A stretch of DNA of 24,223 nucleotides from CAZLAP01 sp964557715 (lineage in GTDB: Bacteria; Patescibacteriota; Minisyncoccia; Minisyncoccales; RBG-13-42-11): positions 1 through 24,223 of the forward strand of contig CAZLAP010000001.1 in the NCBI GenBank assembly GCA_964557715.1. Direction: 5' to 3'. The notes under the pieces are model-generated. The model saw nothing but the letters and a program-made list of their open reading frames with translations, was not told the DNA's origin and made no database searches. Shown piece by piece: positions 6,440-14,027 of the stretch (positions are counted from its first letter, which is position 1; every line of letters begins with the position of its first letter). A program made the translations under genes and the position numbers.

Positions 6440-7684
6440 ATGCTGCCCTTGGTTAAAACTCCAATTAAAGAATTGAAAGAATACAAAAGTTTAATCCCTA
6501 AACAGCTTTTAAGCGAGATAATTGAGATTAGCAAAAGCCTCAAAGGATTAAAAGTTTTTCACGTTAATGCCACGCCTCGGGGCGGAGGGGTTGCGGAGAT
6601 TCTTAAAAGTTTGGTTCCTTTGATGAAAGGAGTTGGCTTAAAAGCTGATTGGTACACTATTCCTCCAAGGGATAATTTTTTTGAAATTACCAAAAGAATG
6701 CATAACGCCCTTCAGGGCAAGAAATATAAATTCCCTTTTTCCGCCAGAAAAAAATATATGCTTCATATGGCCAGAACCGCAGAGTTGATGCGAGATATGA
6801 AGCCTGACGTTTGGATTGTTCACGATCCCCAGCCAGCCGGAGTGGCTATGTTTCTGCCTGATTTCCATCCGGCTGTTTCTCGTCTGCATATTGATTTGAC
6901 TTCTCCCAACGAAGAGGTTTGGAAATTCGTGGCCAGCTTTTTGGAGCTTTACGATAAGGTAATTTTAAGCTCCAATGATTTTGTTAAAGAAAGAATTAAA
7001 GAAAAGGCGGTAATTTTTCAGCCAGCCATTGATCCTTTGAATCCGAAAAACCAGCCAATGTCTTTAAACAGCGCCAATGAAATTTTAAGAAATTTCGGCA
7101 TTAACCCGGACAAGCCCTTAATCGCTCAAGTGTCCAGATTTGATCCGTGGAAAGATCCTTTGGGGGTGATTGAGGCTTATAAATTGGCTAAGAGGAAAAT
7201 TCCAGAACTGCAATTGGTTTTGGTTGGTTTGTTTTTGGCAAAAGACGATCCTGAGGCTGAAAGAGTTTACGCAAAAGTCAAAAAAAAGGCGGAAAAAGAC
7301 AAGGATATTTTCCTTTTTGCCGAGGTTGAAAAACTGGGCAGTTTAAAAGTCCACGTTTTTGTCAAGGCAATCCAGACGGCTAGCGATGTAATTCTGCAAA
7401 AGTCCACTCGCGAAGGTTTTGGAATGACCGTAGCCGAAGCTATGTGGAAGGAAAAGCCTGTTCTCGGCGGCAATGTCGGCGGAATAAGATTTCAAATAAA
7501 AGACGGCCAAAACGGATTTTTGATTTCCAGCCCAAAAGAGACGGCTGACAGGATAATTAAACTGGTTAAAAATCCAGAACTAAGCAAAAAAATGGGCCAA
7601 AAAGCCAGAGAAACGATAAGAGAAAAGTTTTTGATGCCAAGATTACTTCGGGATTATTTAAGGCTTTTTGAGAAGTTTATTTAG
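6440..7684 (+). CDS. treT: Trehalose synthase, NDP-glucose-dependent glycosyltransferase (TreT-like, GT4)
   Basis: Resembles trehalose glycosyltransferring synthase, which joins NDP-glucose and glucose into trehalose in one, often reversible, step. At 414 aa it is full length for this GT-B enzyme. The N-terminal Rossmann lobe shows FHVNATPRGGGVAEILKSL and the TreT-typical FFEITKRMHNALQG; the interdomain stretch has VHDPQPAG. The C-terminal donor lobe has AQVSRFDPWKDPLGVIEAY and the E-x7-E type motif REGFGMTVAEAMW, then NVGGIRFQI. The assignment rests on the N-terminal match; another GT4 acceptor cannot be excluded. Trehalose could serve as osmoprotectant or carbon store. No trehalose hydrolase or OtsA/OtsB is visible. 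The start is four bases after tsaC with a weak A-rich upstream. Confidence 0.85.
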   Translation: MLPLVKTPIKELKEYKSLIPKQLLSEIIEISKSLKGLKVFHVNATPRGGGVAEILKSLVPLMKGVGLKADWYTIPPRDNFFEITKRMHNALQGKKYKFPFSARKKYMLHMARTAELMRDMKPDVWIVHDPQPAGVAMFLPDFHPAVSRLHIDLTSPNEEVWKFVASFLELYDKVILSSNDFVKERIKEKAVIFQPAIDPLNPKNQPMSLNSANEILRNFGINPDKPLIAQVSRFDPWKDPLGVIEAYKLAKRKIPELQLVLVGLFLAKDDPEAERVYAKVKKKAEKDKDIFLFAEVEKLGSLKVHVFVKAIQTASDVILQKSTREGFGMTVAEAMWKEKPVLGGNVGGIRFQIKDGQNGFLISSPKETADRIIKLVKNPELSKKMGQKARETIREKFLMPRLLRDYLRLFEKFI

Positions 7685-7822
7685 CTTGGTGTATTTATAC
7701 AATCACGCTCGAACCTGTTTCCAAAACAGATGAGCCTCGCACGGAGCGCGTGGTGAAGCAAACCTACTAAATCATATGCTCTCTGCCTCGCCGTCCTTGC
7801 GTTGACAGCCTCGTCGCCTTTC
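7685..7822. other. GC-richer spacer with CCTCG motifs, unassigned
   Basis: 138 bases, visibly richer in G+C than the flanking genes and without an ORF. It holds a hairpin CTGTTT-CCA-AAACAG (7715-7729) and three copies of a short motif GCCTCGnnG. It lies just downstream of the tRNA in the tRNA's direction. I searched by eye for a tmRNA or second tRNA and could not fold one. Confidence 0.4.
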
Positions 7823-7910
7823 TGGTGCCGCGGGTGGGAGTTGAACCCACACGTCCTTTTGGGACAATGGATTTTGAGTCCATCCTGTCTTCCAATTCCA
7901 GCACCGCGGC
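7823..7910 (-). tRNA. tRNA-Leu, anticodon CAA
   Basis: Class II tRNA of 88 nt read on the minus strand. Acceptor stem GCCGCGG / CCGCGGC with discriminator A and genomically encoded CCA (7823-7825). The anticodon loop CTCAAAA on stem ATGGA/TCCAT gives CAA, reading UUG. A long variable arm (GTCC-CAAAA-GGAC), as expected for leucine tRNAs, and a T arm GTGGG-TTCAACT-CCCAC complete it. Confidence 0.96.
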
Positions 7911-7941
7911 AGATTACTTTTAAATCTTAGCAATTTTTTTC

Positions 7942-9987
7942 TTATTTTTCAACGTAATCGCACTCTTTGTTAGAGCATTTTATCTGGTTTCTTTTAGTCT
8001 GAACCAAGAGAGATTTGCATTTGGGGCAGGTTTTTCCAACTGGCTTGTCCCATAAGGCGAAATCGCATTCGGGATACTGGTCACAGCCGTAAAAGATTTT
8101 TCTTTTTTTCGTTCTTTTTTCTACGATTTTGCCTTTTTTGCATTTAGGGCATTCAATCCCTAAATTATTCTCTTCCAGGGATTCCGTATATCTGCATTTT
8201 GGGAAAGCTGAGCAGGCGTAGAATTTGCCGTATCTGCCAAGCCGAATTAACAAAGGAGCGCCGCATTTCGGGCAGACTTTTTCAGTCGGTTTTTCAGTTA
8301 TGTCCTTTTTTGAAATTTCTTCGTACTTTTGTTTTAGATTTTTTTCAAACGGCTCATAAAATTGCCCGATAACCTCCGTCCATTTTTTTTGGCCTTCGGC
8401 AATTTTATCTAAATTATTTTCCATTTTGGCGGTAAAACCCGTATCAACGATTTCCGGAAAATGAGCCGTTAAGATTTCATTTACAACGCTGCCGATTTCC
8501 GTTGGCAGAAATCTTCTTTGTTCGTCTTTTTCTATGTAATTCTTTTCCTGTATATTGGACAAAATCGGAGCATAGGTTGAAGGCCTGCCAATGCCGTTTT
8601 CCTCTAAAACCTTTATTAAGCTGGCTTCATTGTATCTGGCCGGCGGCTGGGTGAAATGCCGGGAAGGAACAAGTTTTAACAATTTTAGCAGTTCTCCTTT
8701 TTCCAACGGCGGCAATTCGGTTTCTTGATATTTAATTTGATAAACTTTTAAAAAGCCGTCAAATTTTAAAATTTGGCCGCTTGCCCGAAAAGTGTATTTT
8801 TCGGCAGTTATATCAACGGCAGTGGCCTCAAAAAGAGCCTGGTTCATTTGGCAAGCGATAAACCTTTGCCAAATCAAGCTGTATAATTTTGATTGCCTTT
8901 CCTCCAGCTTTAAAGAATCAGGTTTTTTTTCCGGGTAAGCCGGTCTGATTGCCTCGTGCGCCTCCTGAGCTCTTTTTGATTTGGTTTTATATTTTTTTAA
9001 ATATCCTGCCCAATAATTTTCACCGTAATTTTTTAAAATAAATTTCTTAGCTGAAAAAAGTGATGAATCTGAAAGGTTCAAAGAGTCTGTTCTGTGGTAA
9101 GTGATAAAACCCTTCTCATATAATTGCTGGCTGATTTGCATTGTCAATTTTGCCGAAAACCTAAAACGCTGCCAGGCTGTTTGCTGAAGGGTGCTGGTAG
9201 TAAAAGGAGGCAAAGGGTTGCGCTTTATTTCCTTTTTTTCAATGTTTTCCACTTTGTATTCCGCCTTATTCAGATTTTTGATAATTTCATCTGCCTCTTT
9301 CTTCGTTTTGATTCCAAGCTTGGGAACGGTTTGCCCGTCTTTTTTAATCAGCAAAGCAATAAATTCGCTTTTTGCTTTTTGCAGCAGCGCTTCAATGCTC
9401 CAATATTCTTCCGGCTTGAAGCTTTGTATTTCTTTTTCTCTTTCACAGACGAATTTCACCGCTACTGACTGTACTCTGCCCGCAGAGAGTCCCCTGGCAA
9501 TTTTTTTCCATAAAAAAGGAGAGAGCTTGTAGCCGACTATTCTGTCTAAAATTCTTCTGGCTTGCTGAGCATTGACCAAATCCAAATTGATTTTTCTGGG
9601 ACTGTCAAGCGCTTTTTCTATCGCCTGTTTCGTTATTTCGTGAAAAACAATTCTTTGGTAGGATTTTTGCCCGTTAAGATTAAGCAGATGGGCCAGATGA
9701 TAAGCAATAGCTTCTCCTTCTCGGTCTTCGTCAGTAGCCAAGATGACTGTATCGGTCTTTTCCGCCTCTTTTTTGAGAGCTGTCAGGTTTTTTCTGGCTT
9801 TGGCCATAAGAACGTATTTAGGCTTGAAATTATTTTCCACGTCAATTCCAAGTTCGCTCTTTGGTAAATCCCTGACATGGCCGTAAGAGGATAAAACCCG
9901 ATAGCTTGAATTTAAAAACTTATTGATTGTTGTCGCTTTGGTCGGACTTTCAACAATGACTAATGGCATATTTTTTAAATTTAGCAT
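7942..9987 (-). CDS. topA: DNA topoisomerase I
   Basis: Type IA topoisomerase that relaxes negative supercoils by cutting one DNA strand. The N-terminal Toprim domain begins LVIVESPTKA and contains the metal-binding ATDEDREGEAIAYH (residues 84-97). The cleavage domain has GLSAGRVQSVA and the active-site Tyr Y297 in KGFITYHRTDSLNLS. Three C-terminal zinc ribbons follow at about 572-612, 613-653 and 654-681, each with four Cys. At 681 aa it is a compact but complete bacterial TopA. Two starts are possible: ATG at 9987 (MLNLKN...) or ATG at 9969 (MPLVIVESP, the usual family start). The first sits nine bases after a TATTTT and would fit a leaderless mRNA; neither has a Shine-Dalgarno. It is divergent from the small gene at 10122. 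Confidence 0.97.
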   Translation of the reverse strand: MLNLKNMPLVIVESPTKATTINKFLNSSYRVLSSYGHVRDLPKSELGIDVENNFKPKYVLMAKARKNLTALKKEAEKTDTVILATDEDREGEAIAYHLAHLLNLNGQKSYQRIVFHEITKQAIEKALDSPRKINLDLVNAQQARRILDRIVGYKLSPFLWKKIARGLSAGRVQSVAVKFVCEREKEIQSFKPEEYWSIEALLQKAKSEFIALLIKKDGQTVPKLGIKTKKEADEIIKNLNKAEYKVENIEKKEIKRNPLPPFTTSTLQQTAWQRFRFSAKLTMQISQQLYEKGFITYHRTDSLNLSDSSLFSAKKFILKNYGENYWAGYLKKYKTKSKRAQEAHEAIRPAYPEKKPDSLKLEERQSKLYSLIWQRFIACQMNQALFEATAVDITAEKYTFRASGQILKFDGFLKVYQIKYQETELPPLEKGELLKLLKLVPSRHFTQPPARYNEASLIKVLEENGIGRPSTYAPILSNIQEKNYIEKDEQRRFLPTEIGSVVNEILTAHFPEIVDTGFTAKMENNLDKIAEGQKKWTEVIGQFYEPFEKNLKQKYEEISKKDITEKPTEKVCPKCGAPLLIRLGRYGKFYACSAFPKCRYTESLEENNLGIECPKCKKGKIVEKRTKKRKIFYGCDQYPECDFALWDKPVGKTCPKCKSLLVQTKRNQIKCSNKECDYVEK

Positions 9988-10019
9988 TGTTTTTTAAAAA
10001 TACAACACATTGACAGGTT

Positions 10020-10049
10020 TTGACAATTTTGCCATAATTTGCTTATAAT
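10020..10049 (+). promoter_or_regulatory. Near-consensus sigma-70 promoter of the 60-aa gene
   Basis: TTGACA (10020-10025), 18-bp spacer, TATAAT (10044-10049): both hexamers perfect. A second TTGACA at 10010-10015 overlaps upstream. This is the best promoter in the window and gives a leader of about 65 nt before the ATG at 10122. Confidence 0.8.
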
Positions 10050-10121
10050 AAATCAAATTCAGCTCATTTCAAAAACAGAAAGGGAAAAAATGAAAAGAGA
10101 ATTGTTAAAAAGGAGGTAAAT

Positions 10122-10304
10122 ATGCCAGATATAACTCAGTTCGTTGACGATCTTCCGCCAGGTTTTTATTTGATGGAAGAAGAGGATTTCATTTTTTTAT
10201 ATTATGAAAAAGAAAAAGTAACGACTTTTTCCGCGCCTGGCGTTGATCCACGCCAGATAAGAGAAGAGGCAGAAAAATATCTGCATCTTCGGAAACTTTG
10301 CTAA
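10122..10304 (+). CDS. Small acidic protein of unknown function (60 aa)
   Basis: I do not recognise this protein. It is a 60-residue acidic cytosolic protein without signal peptide or membrane segment. It starts MPDITQFVDDLPPGFYLMEE, has an aromatic stretch FIFLYYEKEKVTTFSAPG, then a charged C-terminal helix (PRQIREEAEKYLHLRKLC) ending in Cys. Everything around it points to strong independent expression: a promoter with both consensus hexamers, a textbook AAGGAGGT seven bases before ATG, and its own terminator. It is monocistronic, flanked by two minus-strand genes. The alternation of beta-like and helical stretches suggests a small folded domain, perhaps binding a partner. The reading frame is believed because of the signals; function is open. 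Confidence 0.8.
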   Translation: MPDITQFVDDLPPGFYLMEEEDFIFLYYEKEKVTTFSAPGVDPRQIREEAEKYLHLRKLC

Positions 10305-10330
10305 GGAAATCCTGCTGCTGAGAATTTGAC

Positions 10331-10373
10331 AAGCCGAGGACTAATTTTTAACTTGTTATTCCTCGGCTTTTTT
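10331..10373 (+). terminator. Intrinsic terminator after the 60-aa gene
   Basis: Stem AAGCCGAGGA / TCCTCGGCTT (10 bp), 19-base loop, then a T-rich tract. No T-tract in the opposite direction, so it serves the plus strand although it touches the 3' end of pth. Confidence 0.88.
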
Positions 10374-10968
10374 ATTTGTTATACAAACTCATTGTTTTTT
10401 CCAGCCCGTTTTTTAAAAAAAATTCAACCGCTTTAACCGTTTTTTCAATGATTTTTTTGATAATTTCTTTTTCTTCTTTTGTAAAATTTTTTAAAACGAA
10501 CTCTTCTGTGTTTATTTTATTTGCGGTTTTTCGCCTGTTGTTTTTCGGCCCAATTCCAATTCTGAGTCGGATGAAATTTTTTGTTTTTAATTCCTTAATT
10601 ATTGATTCCACTCCTTTATGTCCGCCGGCGCCTCTGTTTTTTGCGATTCTGATTCTGCCTAATGGAAGATCAATGTCATCGTGGATGATTAAAACAGGCA
10701 ATAATTCGTCTTTTCTTGTTTTTTTCCTGTTACAAAGCAAGGATTTTACCGGTTTGCCGGAATCGTTCATAAAAGTTTGCGGTTTGGCTAAGACTATTTC
10801 TTTATTGTTAATTGTTCCTTTTGAAATTTCAGCTTTGAATTTTGGAGAAAACCTAAAACCAGAGAAATTGTTTTCTTTGGCAAACTTATCTATTGCTTGA
10901 AAACCTGCATTATGCCTGGTTTTTTTATATTTTTCGCCCGGATTGCCCAAGCCGGCGATTAAAAGCAT
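10372..10968 (-). CDS. pth: Peptidyl-tRNA hydrolase
   Basis: Frees tRNA from peptidyl-tRNAs that drop off the ribosome. 198 aa from the chosen start, the normal bacterial length. Visible: LLIAGLGNPGEKYKKTRHNAGF with catalytic H19, the FMNDSGKPV motif, IHDDIDLPLG holding the partner Asp, and NRGAGGHKGVESI. The frame is open 22 codons further upstream to 11034, but that extension is unlike the family. ATG at 10968 begins exactly at the conserved strand, and a TGATATAAT promoter element lies between the two. That element ends only seven bases before this ATG, so the mRNA is probably leaderless. It converges on the 60-aa gene and is divergent from lepB. Confidence 0.96.
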   Translation of the reverse strand: MLLIAGLGNPGEKYKKTRHNAGFQAIDKFAKENNFSGFRFSPKFKAEISKGTINNKEIVLAKPQTFMNDSGKPVKSLLCNRKKTRKDELLPVLIIHDDIDLPLGRIRIAKNRGAGGHKGVESIIKELKTKNFIRLRIGIGPKNNRRKTANKINTEEFVLKNFTKEEKEIIKKIIEKTVKAVEFFLKNGLEKTMSLYNK

Positions 10969-10975
10969 ATTTTTT

Positions 10976-10984
10976 ATTATATCA
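10976..10984 (-). promoter_or_regulatory. Extended -10 promoter of pth (leaderless)
   Basis: On the minus strand TG-A-TATAAT, then seven bases, then ATG at 10968. Initiation about seven bases after the -10 would fall on or beside the A of ATG. No clear -35 hexamer at normal spacing. Confidence 0.7.
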
Positions 10985-11052
10985 TTTTTTTTTGACTTGC
11001 AATGCATTTTGACTAAAGCGGCCAAAGGAGTCAAAAGGCTGGTATTAAGGGC

Positions 11053-11080
11053 TTGAAAAATTGAAAAACATTGATATAAT
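11053..11080 (+). promoter_or_regulatory. Promoter of lepB (near-leaderless)
   Basis: TTGAAA (11053-11058), 16-bp spacer, perfect TATAAT (11075-11080) with an upstream TG-A making TGATATAAT. Nine bases separate it from the ATG at 11090, with no Shine-Dalgarno. It probably drives the long plus-strand block from lepB onward. Confidence 0.75.
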
Positions 11081-11089
11081 CAAAAAAGC

Positions 11090-11650
11090 ATGAAATCATT
11101 CTTTGTTTTTCTTTGGGAAGTCGCCAAAATAGTAATTGTTGCCCTGCTGATTGTCGTTCCCATTCGTTATTTTATTTTTCAGCCATTTTTTGTTAAAGGC
11201 CAATCAATGGAGCCAAATTTTAGCGATGGCGATTATTTGATTGTTGACGAAATTTCCTATCGGTTTAGAGAACCTGAACGCGGCGAAGTTATTATTTTTA
11301 AATACCCTAAAAATCCTTCCCAGAATTATATAAAAAGAATTATCGGGCTTCCCGGGGAAAAAATAGAAATAGAGGAAGGAAAAATATTAATTTATAACAA
11401 TAAAGAAGAAGAAATAATGCTGGACGAGTCAAACTATCTTTCTTCGTTAATTTTGACATTAGGCGCTTTTAACGTAGAATTGTCTGAAAATGAATATTTC
11501 GTTTTAGGAGATAATAGAACAGCTTCTTTTGATTCAAGGCAGTGGGGTTTGCTGCCTCGGGAAAATATCATCGGCAGGGCCTTGGTTAGAGCCTGGCCGC
11601 CTGCGGCTTTTGCCAAAATAGAAGCGCCGAATTATTATTCTGCCAATTAA
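11090..11650 (+). CDS. lepB: Signal peptidase I
   Basis: Membrane-bound serine protease that removes signal peptides from exported proteins, acting on the outer face of the membrane. 186 aa with one N-terminal membrane segment (about residues 8-30). The catalytic Ser is S39 in VKGQSMEPNF and the catalytic Lys is K82 in YIKRIIGLPGE. The C-terminal family box reads LGDNRTASFDSRQWG. The fold is the short Gram-positive-like form with no large inserted domain. It may process exported proteins such as the one at 14028, although that one looks anchored rather than cleaved. The start is set by the promoter nine bases upstream. hisS follows after 12 bases. Confidence 0.96.
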   Translation: MKSFFVFLWEVAKIVIVALLIVVPIRYFIFQPFFVKGQSMEPNFSDGDYLIVDEISYRFREPERGEVIIFKYPKNPSQNYIKRIIGLPGEKIEIEEGKILIYNNKEEEIMLDESNYLSSLILTLGAFNVELSENEYFVLGDNRTASFDSRQWGLLPRENIIGRALVRAWPPAAFAKIEAPNYYSAN

Positions 11651-11662
11651 AACAATTAACAG

Positions 11663-12943
11663 ATGAAAAAAGCTAAATTTCAAAAGCCAACCGGAATGCA
11701 TGATATTTTGCCTGAAAAACAGAAATATTTTCAAAAAATTAACAGTATTTGCAAAACAATTGTTAATTTTTACGGATTTAAAAGAATAGATACGCCTATT
11801 TTGGAAGAATCAGCTCTTTATGAAAAAGGAACAGGGCAAGCGACCGATATTGTTCAGAAACAAATGTTCAGCCTTAGGACTAAGGGAGGGGATCGTTTGA
11901 CCCTTAGGCCTGAATTTACTCCGGGTATAATAAGAGCTTATTTGGAGCATGGAATGCAGTCTTTGCCTCAGCCGATAAAATTATACTCAACAGGACCTCT
12001 TTTCAGGTATGAGCATCCGCAGGCAGGCAGGTATCGCCAGTTTAATCAATTCAATATTGAAATAATCGGCGAGAAAAGCCCTGCCGTAGACGCGCAAGTA
12101 ATTCAGATTTTTTACAATATTTTAACCGAACTTAAATTAAAAAAAATAATCATAGAAATAAACAGCATTGGCGACAACCAGTGCCGGCCGTATTACAAAA
12201 AGCTTTTAGCAAGTTATTTTAGAACAAGAGAGCATGCTCTTTGTCCTGATTGCCGCCGCAGATTAAAAGAAAACCCTTTAAGGATTTTGGACTGCAAAGA
12301 GGAAAAATGCCAAAAAACAATAAGTCAGGCGCCGCAGACAATCAACCATCTTTGCGAAGACTGCCATAGGCATTTTAAGGAGGTTCTGGAATTCCTTGAT
12401 GAAGCGGAACTGCCTTATCGTTTGAATCCTTATTTGGTCAGGGGATTGGATTATTATAGCAAAACTGTTTTTGAGATATTTGAAGACACGGAAGAGGGAA
12501 GAAAAAAAGGAGCTTTGGCGGCCGGCGGCAGATACGATGCTTTGGTAAAATTATTAGGCGGAGAGAGCACTCCGGCAGCCGGCGGAGCAATAGGCATAGA
12601 AAGAGCGATAGCTTTGATTATGTCCAAAAAAGCAAAAACAGCAAAATCTTTTACTCCCTTAATTTTTTTAGCTCAACTCGGTTCAATGGCTAAAAGAAAA
12701 AGTTGGAAGCTTTTGGAAGATTTCAGAAAGAATAAAATTCAGGCAGCGGAATCTTTTGGAAAAGATTCGCTCAAAGCCCAGCTTAAAATAGCTGACAGGC
12801 TGGGGGTCAGATATACTCTTCTTTTGGGTCAAAAAGAAGTTTTGGACGGAGAAATTATAATAAGAGATATGAAGACGGGAAAACAGGATACCGTAAAATT
12901 TGAAAAAGCAGTAAAGGAAATCAAGAAAAGGCTTAAAAAATAA
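11663..12943 (+). CDS. hisS: Histidyl-tRNA synthetase
   Basis: Class II synthetase that charges tRNA-His. 426 aa, full length. Motif 1 region near GMHDILPEK ... RIDTPILEES; motif 2 about residue 114, FRYEHPQAGRYRQFNQFNIE; the histidine-specific VRGLDYYSKTVFEI; motif 3 with AAGGRYDALVKLLGG and GGAIGIERAIALI. The C-terminal anticodon-binding domain ends with RDMKTGKQDTV and a lysine-rich tail. The insertion between motifs 2 and 3 contains a Cys-rich patch (CPDCRRR ... CKEEKC ... CEDCHRH) that looks like a metal-binding finger, seen in part of the HisRS family. The gene lies between lepB and a broken HIT gene and has no evident Shine-Dalgarno, so translation may depend on upstream coupling. Confidence 0.97.
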   Translation: MKKAKFQKPTGMHDILPEKQKYFQKINSICKTIVNFYGFKRIDTPILEESALYEKGTGQATDIVQKQMFSLRTKGGDRLTLRPEFTPGIIRAYLEHGMQSLPQPIKLYSTGPLFRYEHPQAGRYRQFNQFNIEIIGEKSPAVDAQVIQIFYNILTELKLKKIIIEINSIGDNQCRPYYKKLLASYFRTREHALCPDCRRRLKENPLRILDCKEEKCQKTISQAPQTINHLCEDCHRHFKEVLEFLDEAELPYRLNPYLVRGLDYYSKTVFEIFEDTEEGRKKGALAAGGRYDALVKLLGGESTPAAGGAIGIERAIALIMSKKAKTAKSFTPLIFLAQLGSMAKRKSWKLLEDFRKNKIQAAESFGKDSLKAQLKIADRLGVRYTLLLGQKEVLDGEIIIRDMKTGKQDTVKFEKAVKEIKKRLKK

Positions 12944-12952
12944 TTTTAATTT

Positions 12953-13288
12953 ATGGAATGTATTTTTTGCAAAATTATAAAAAAAGAAATCGCGGCTGAT
13001 ATTGTTTTTGAAAACTGAAAGGTTTTGGCTTTTAAGGATATAAATCCAATAGCTCCGGTCCATATTTTAATTGTTCCCAAGGTTCATATTCCATCCGTTG
13101 ACCACTTGGGAAAAAAGGACGGATCGCTTGTTTCAGAATTGATTCTATCTGCCCAAAAAATAGCCAGAGAACAGAAAATAGACAAAAGCGGTTATCGTTT
13201 AATATTCAACATGGGAAAAGATGCCGGTCAAACGGTCGACCATCTTCATTTGCATTTAACGGGAGGAAAAAAATTGCCATGGCTATAA
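12953..13288 (+). pseudogene. HIT-family nucleotide hydrolase interrupted by an in-frame TGA
   Basis: Homologue of the histidine-triad family (HinT-like), which hydrolyses nucleoside phosphoramidates and other nucleotidyl conjugates. Starting at ATG 12953 the frame gives MECIFCKIIKKEIAADIVFEN, the expected N-terminus with CxxC metal ligands. It meets TGA at 13016-13018, then continues in the same frame with KVLAFKDINPIAPVHILIVP and the triad motif HLHLHLTGG to a TAA at 13286. Removing one codon restores a complete 111-residue protein, so the lesion is a single nonsense codon, not a frameshift. A TTG at 13025 could restart translation but would lose the first strand and the Cys pair. Possible causes: sequencing error, recent mutation or read-through. 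Code 25 is contradicted by TGA stops elsewhere. It overlaps the start of rpsU by ten bases. Confidence 0.88.
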
Positions 13289-13515
13289 AAAAAACAACTA
13301 TAGAAGTTAAAAAAGAAGGAAGAGAAAGCGCTCAAGCCTTGATTCGCCGCTTTACGAAAAAAGTTCAGAAAAGCGGCATTTTGCGCAAAGCGAGAAAATC
13401 AAGATTTCATCTGCGCCCCAAAAGCAAGCAAATGAAAAAAAGAGCCGCTTTAAGAAGGGAAAAACTCAGAAAAGAATATGAGAAGCTGATTAAACTGGGT
13501 TTGCCAAAAAAATAA
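13279..13515 (+). CDS. rpsU: Ribosomal protein bS21
   Basis: Small basic protein of the 30S subunit that sits near the anti-Shine-Dalgarno end of 16S rRNA and helps initiation. 78 aa, with the family core VKKEGRESAQALIRRFTKKVQKSGIL split over strand and helix, followed by a long Lys/Arg-rich C-terminal helix. The ATG lies inside the 3' end of the HIT gene, and a GGGAGG (13261-13266) 12 bases upstream serves as ribosome site. Because that site lies within the HIT reading frame, the nonsense codon in HIT could alter bS21 translation. yqeY follows, a common neighbour of rpsU. Confidence 0.96.
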   Translation: MAIKKTTIEVKKEGRESAQALIRRFTKKVQKSGILRKARKSRFHLRPKSKQMKKRAALRREKLRKEYEKLIKLGLPKK

Positions 13516-13536
13516 ATTTTGCCAGACAGGGAAAAT

Positions 13537-14019
13537 ATGAACTTAAAGGAAAAAATTAAATCAGACCTTAATTTTGCTTTAAAAGAGAAGAAAGAAGCGG
13601 AAGTTTCTGTTTTAAGGCAGCTTTTAGCCGCTGTTTTAAATAAAGAAAAAGAGAAAAGATATAAGAGCAAGGAGGAAAAAGACATTCAGCTAACTGACGA
13701 AGAGATTGCGGAAGTTATTTCTTCCGAAGCCAAAAAAAGAAAAGAGTCGATTGAGGGCTTTGAGAAAGGAAATAGGCAAGATTTGGCTGAAAAAGAAAAA
13801 AAAGAGCTTGAGATTTTAAAAAAATATCTGCCCGAACAAATGTCGCAAGATGAAATAAAAAAATTGGCAGAAGAGGCGATTAAAAAAGTCGGCGCAAAGG
13901 AGCAAAAGGATATGGGAAGGGTGATGGCTGAATTGATGCCGAAAACAAAAGGCAGGGCAGACGGCAGCTTGGTGAGCAAGATTGTAAAAGAGATTTTAAC
14001 ATCTTCAGAAAAAGAATAA
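13537..14019 (+). CDS. yqeY: YqeY-like protein (GatB/YqeY family)
   Basis: A 160-aa, highly charged, mostly helical cytosolic protein. YqeY proteins resemble the tail of GatB, the tRNA-dependent amidotransferase subunit, and are thought to bind tRNA, but no enzymatic role is established. Visible family blocks: MNLKEKIKSDLNFALKEK, VSVLRQLLAAVLNKEKEKR, LTDEEIAEVISSEAKKRKESIE, LEILKKYLPEQMSQDEI and the C-terminal MGRVMAELMPKTKGRADGS. The frame is open from a TTG at 13519, but ATG 13537 is preferred. It starts at the conserved MNLKEKI and has AGGGA a few bases upstream. The rpsU-yqeY pairing is conserved widely in bacteria. Confidence 0.93.
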   Translation: MNLKEKIKSDLNFALKEKKEAEVSVLRQLLAAVLNKEKEKRYKSKEEKDIQLTDEEIAEVISSEAKKRKESIEGFEKGNRQDLAEKEKKELEILKKYLPEQMSQDEIKKLAEEAIKKVGAKEQKDMGRVMAELMPKTKGRADGSLVSKIVKEILTSSEKE

Positions 14020-14027
14020 ATTTATTT

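Noticed and set aside
7685..7822. tmRNA or second tRNA in the spacer
   Set aside because: No acceptor-stem pairing, no proper T arm and no tag reading frame could be assembled on either strand.
10969..11034. N-terminal 22-codon extension of pth
   Set aside because: Not family-like, and a TGATATAAT promoter sits inside it; ATG 10968 begins at the conserved strand.
13016..13018. Genetic code 25 (TGA = Gly) suggested by the HIT gene
   Set aside because: ftsA, comEC and the glycoside hydrolase all end in TGA at sensible family lengths with the next gene starting beside it, so TGA works as a stop.
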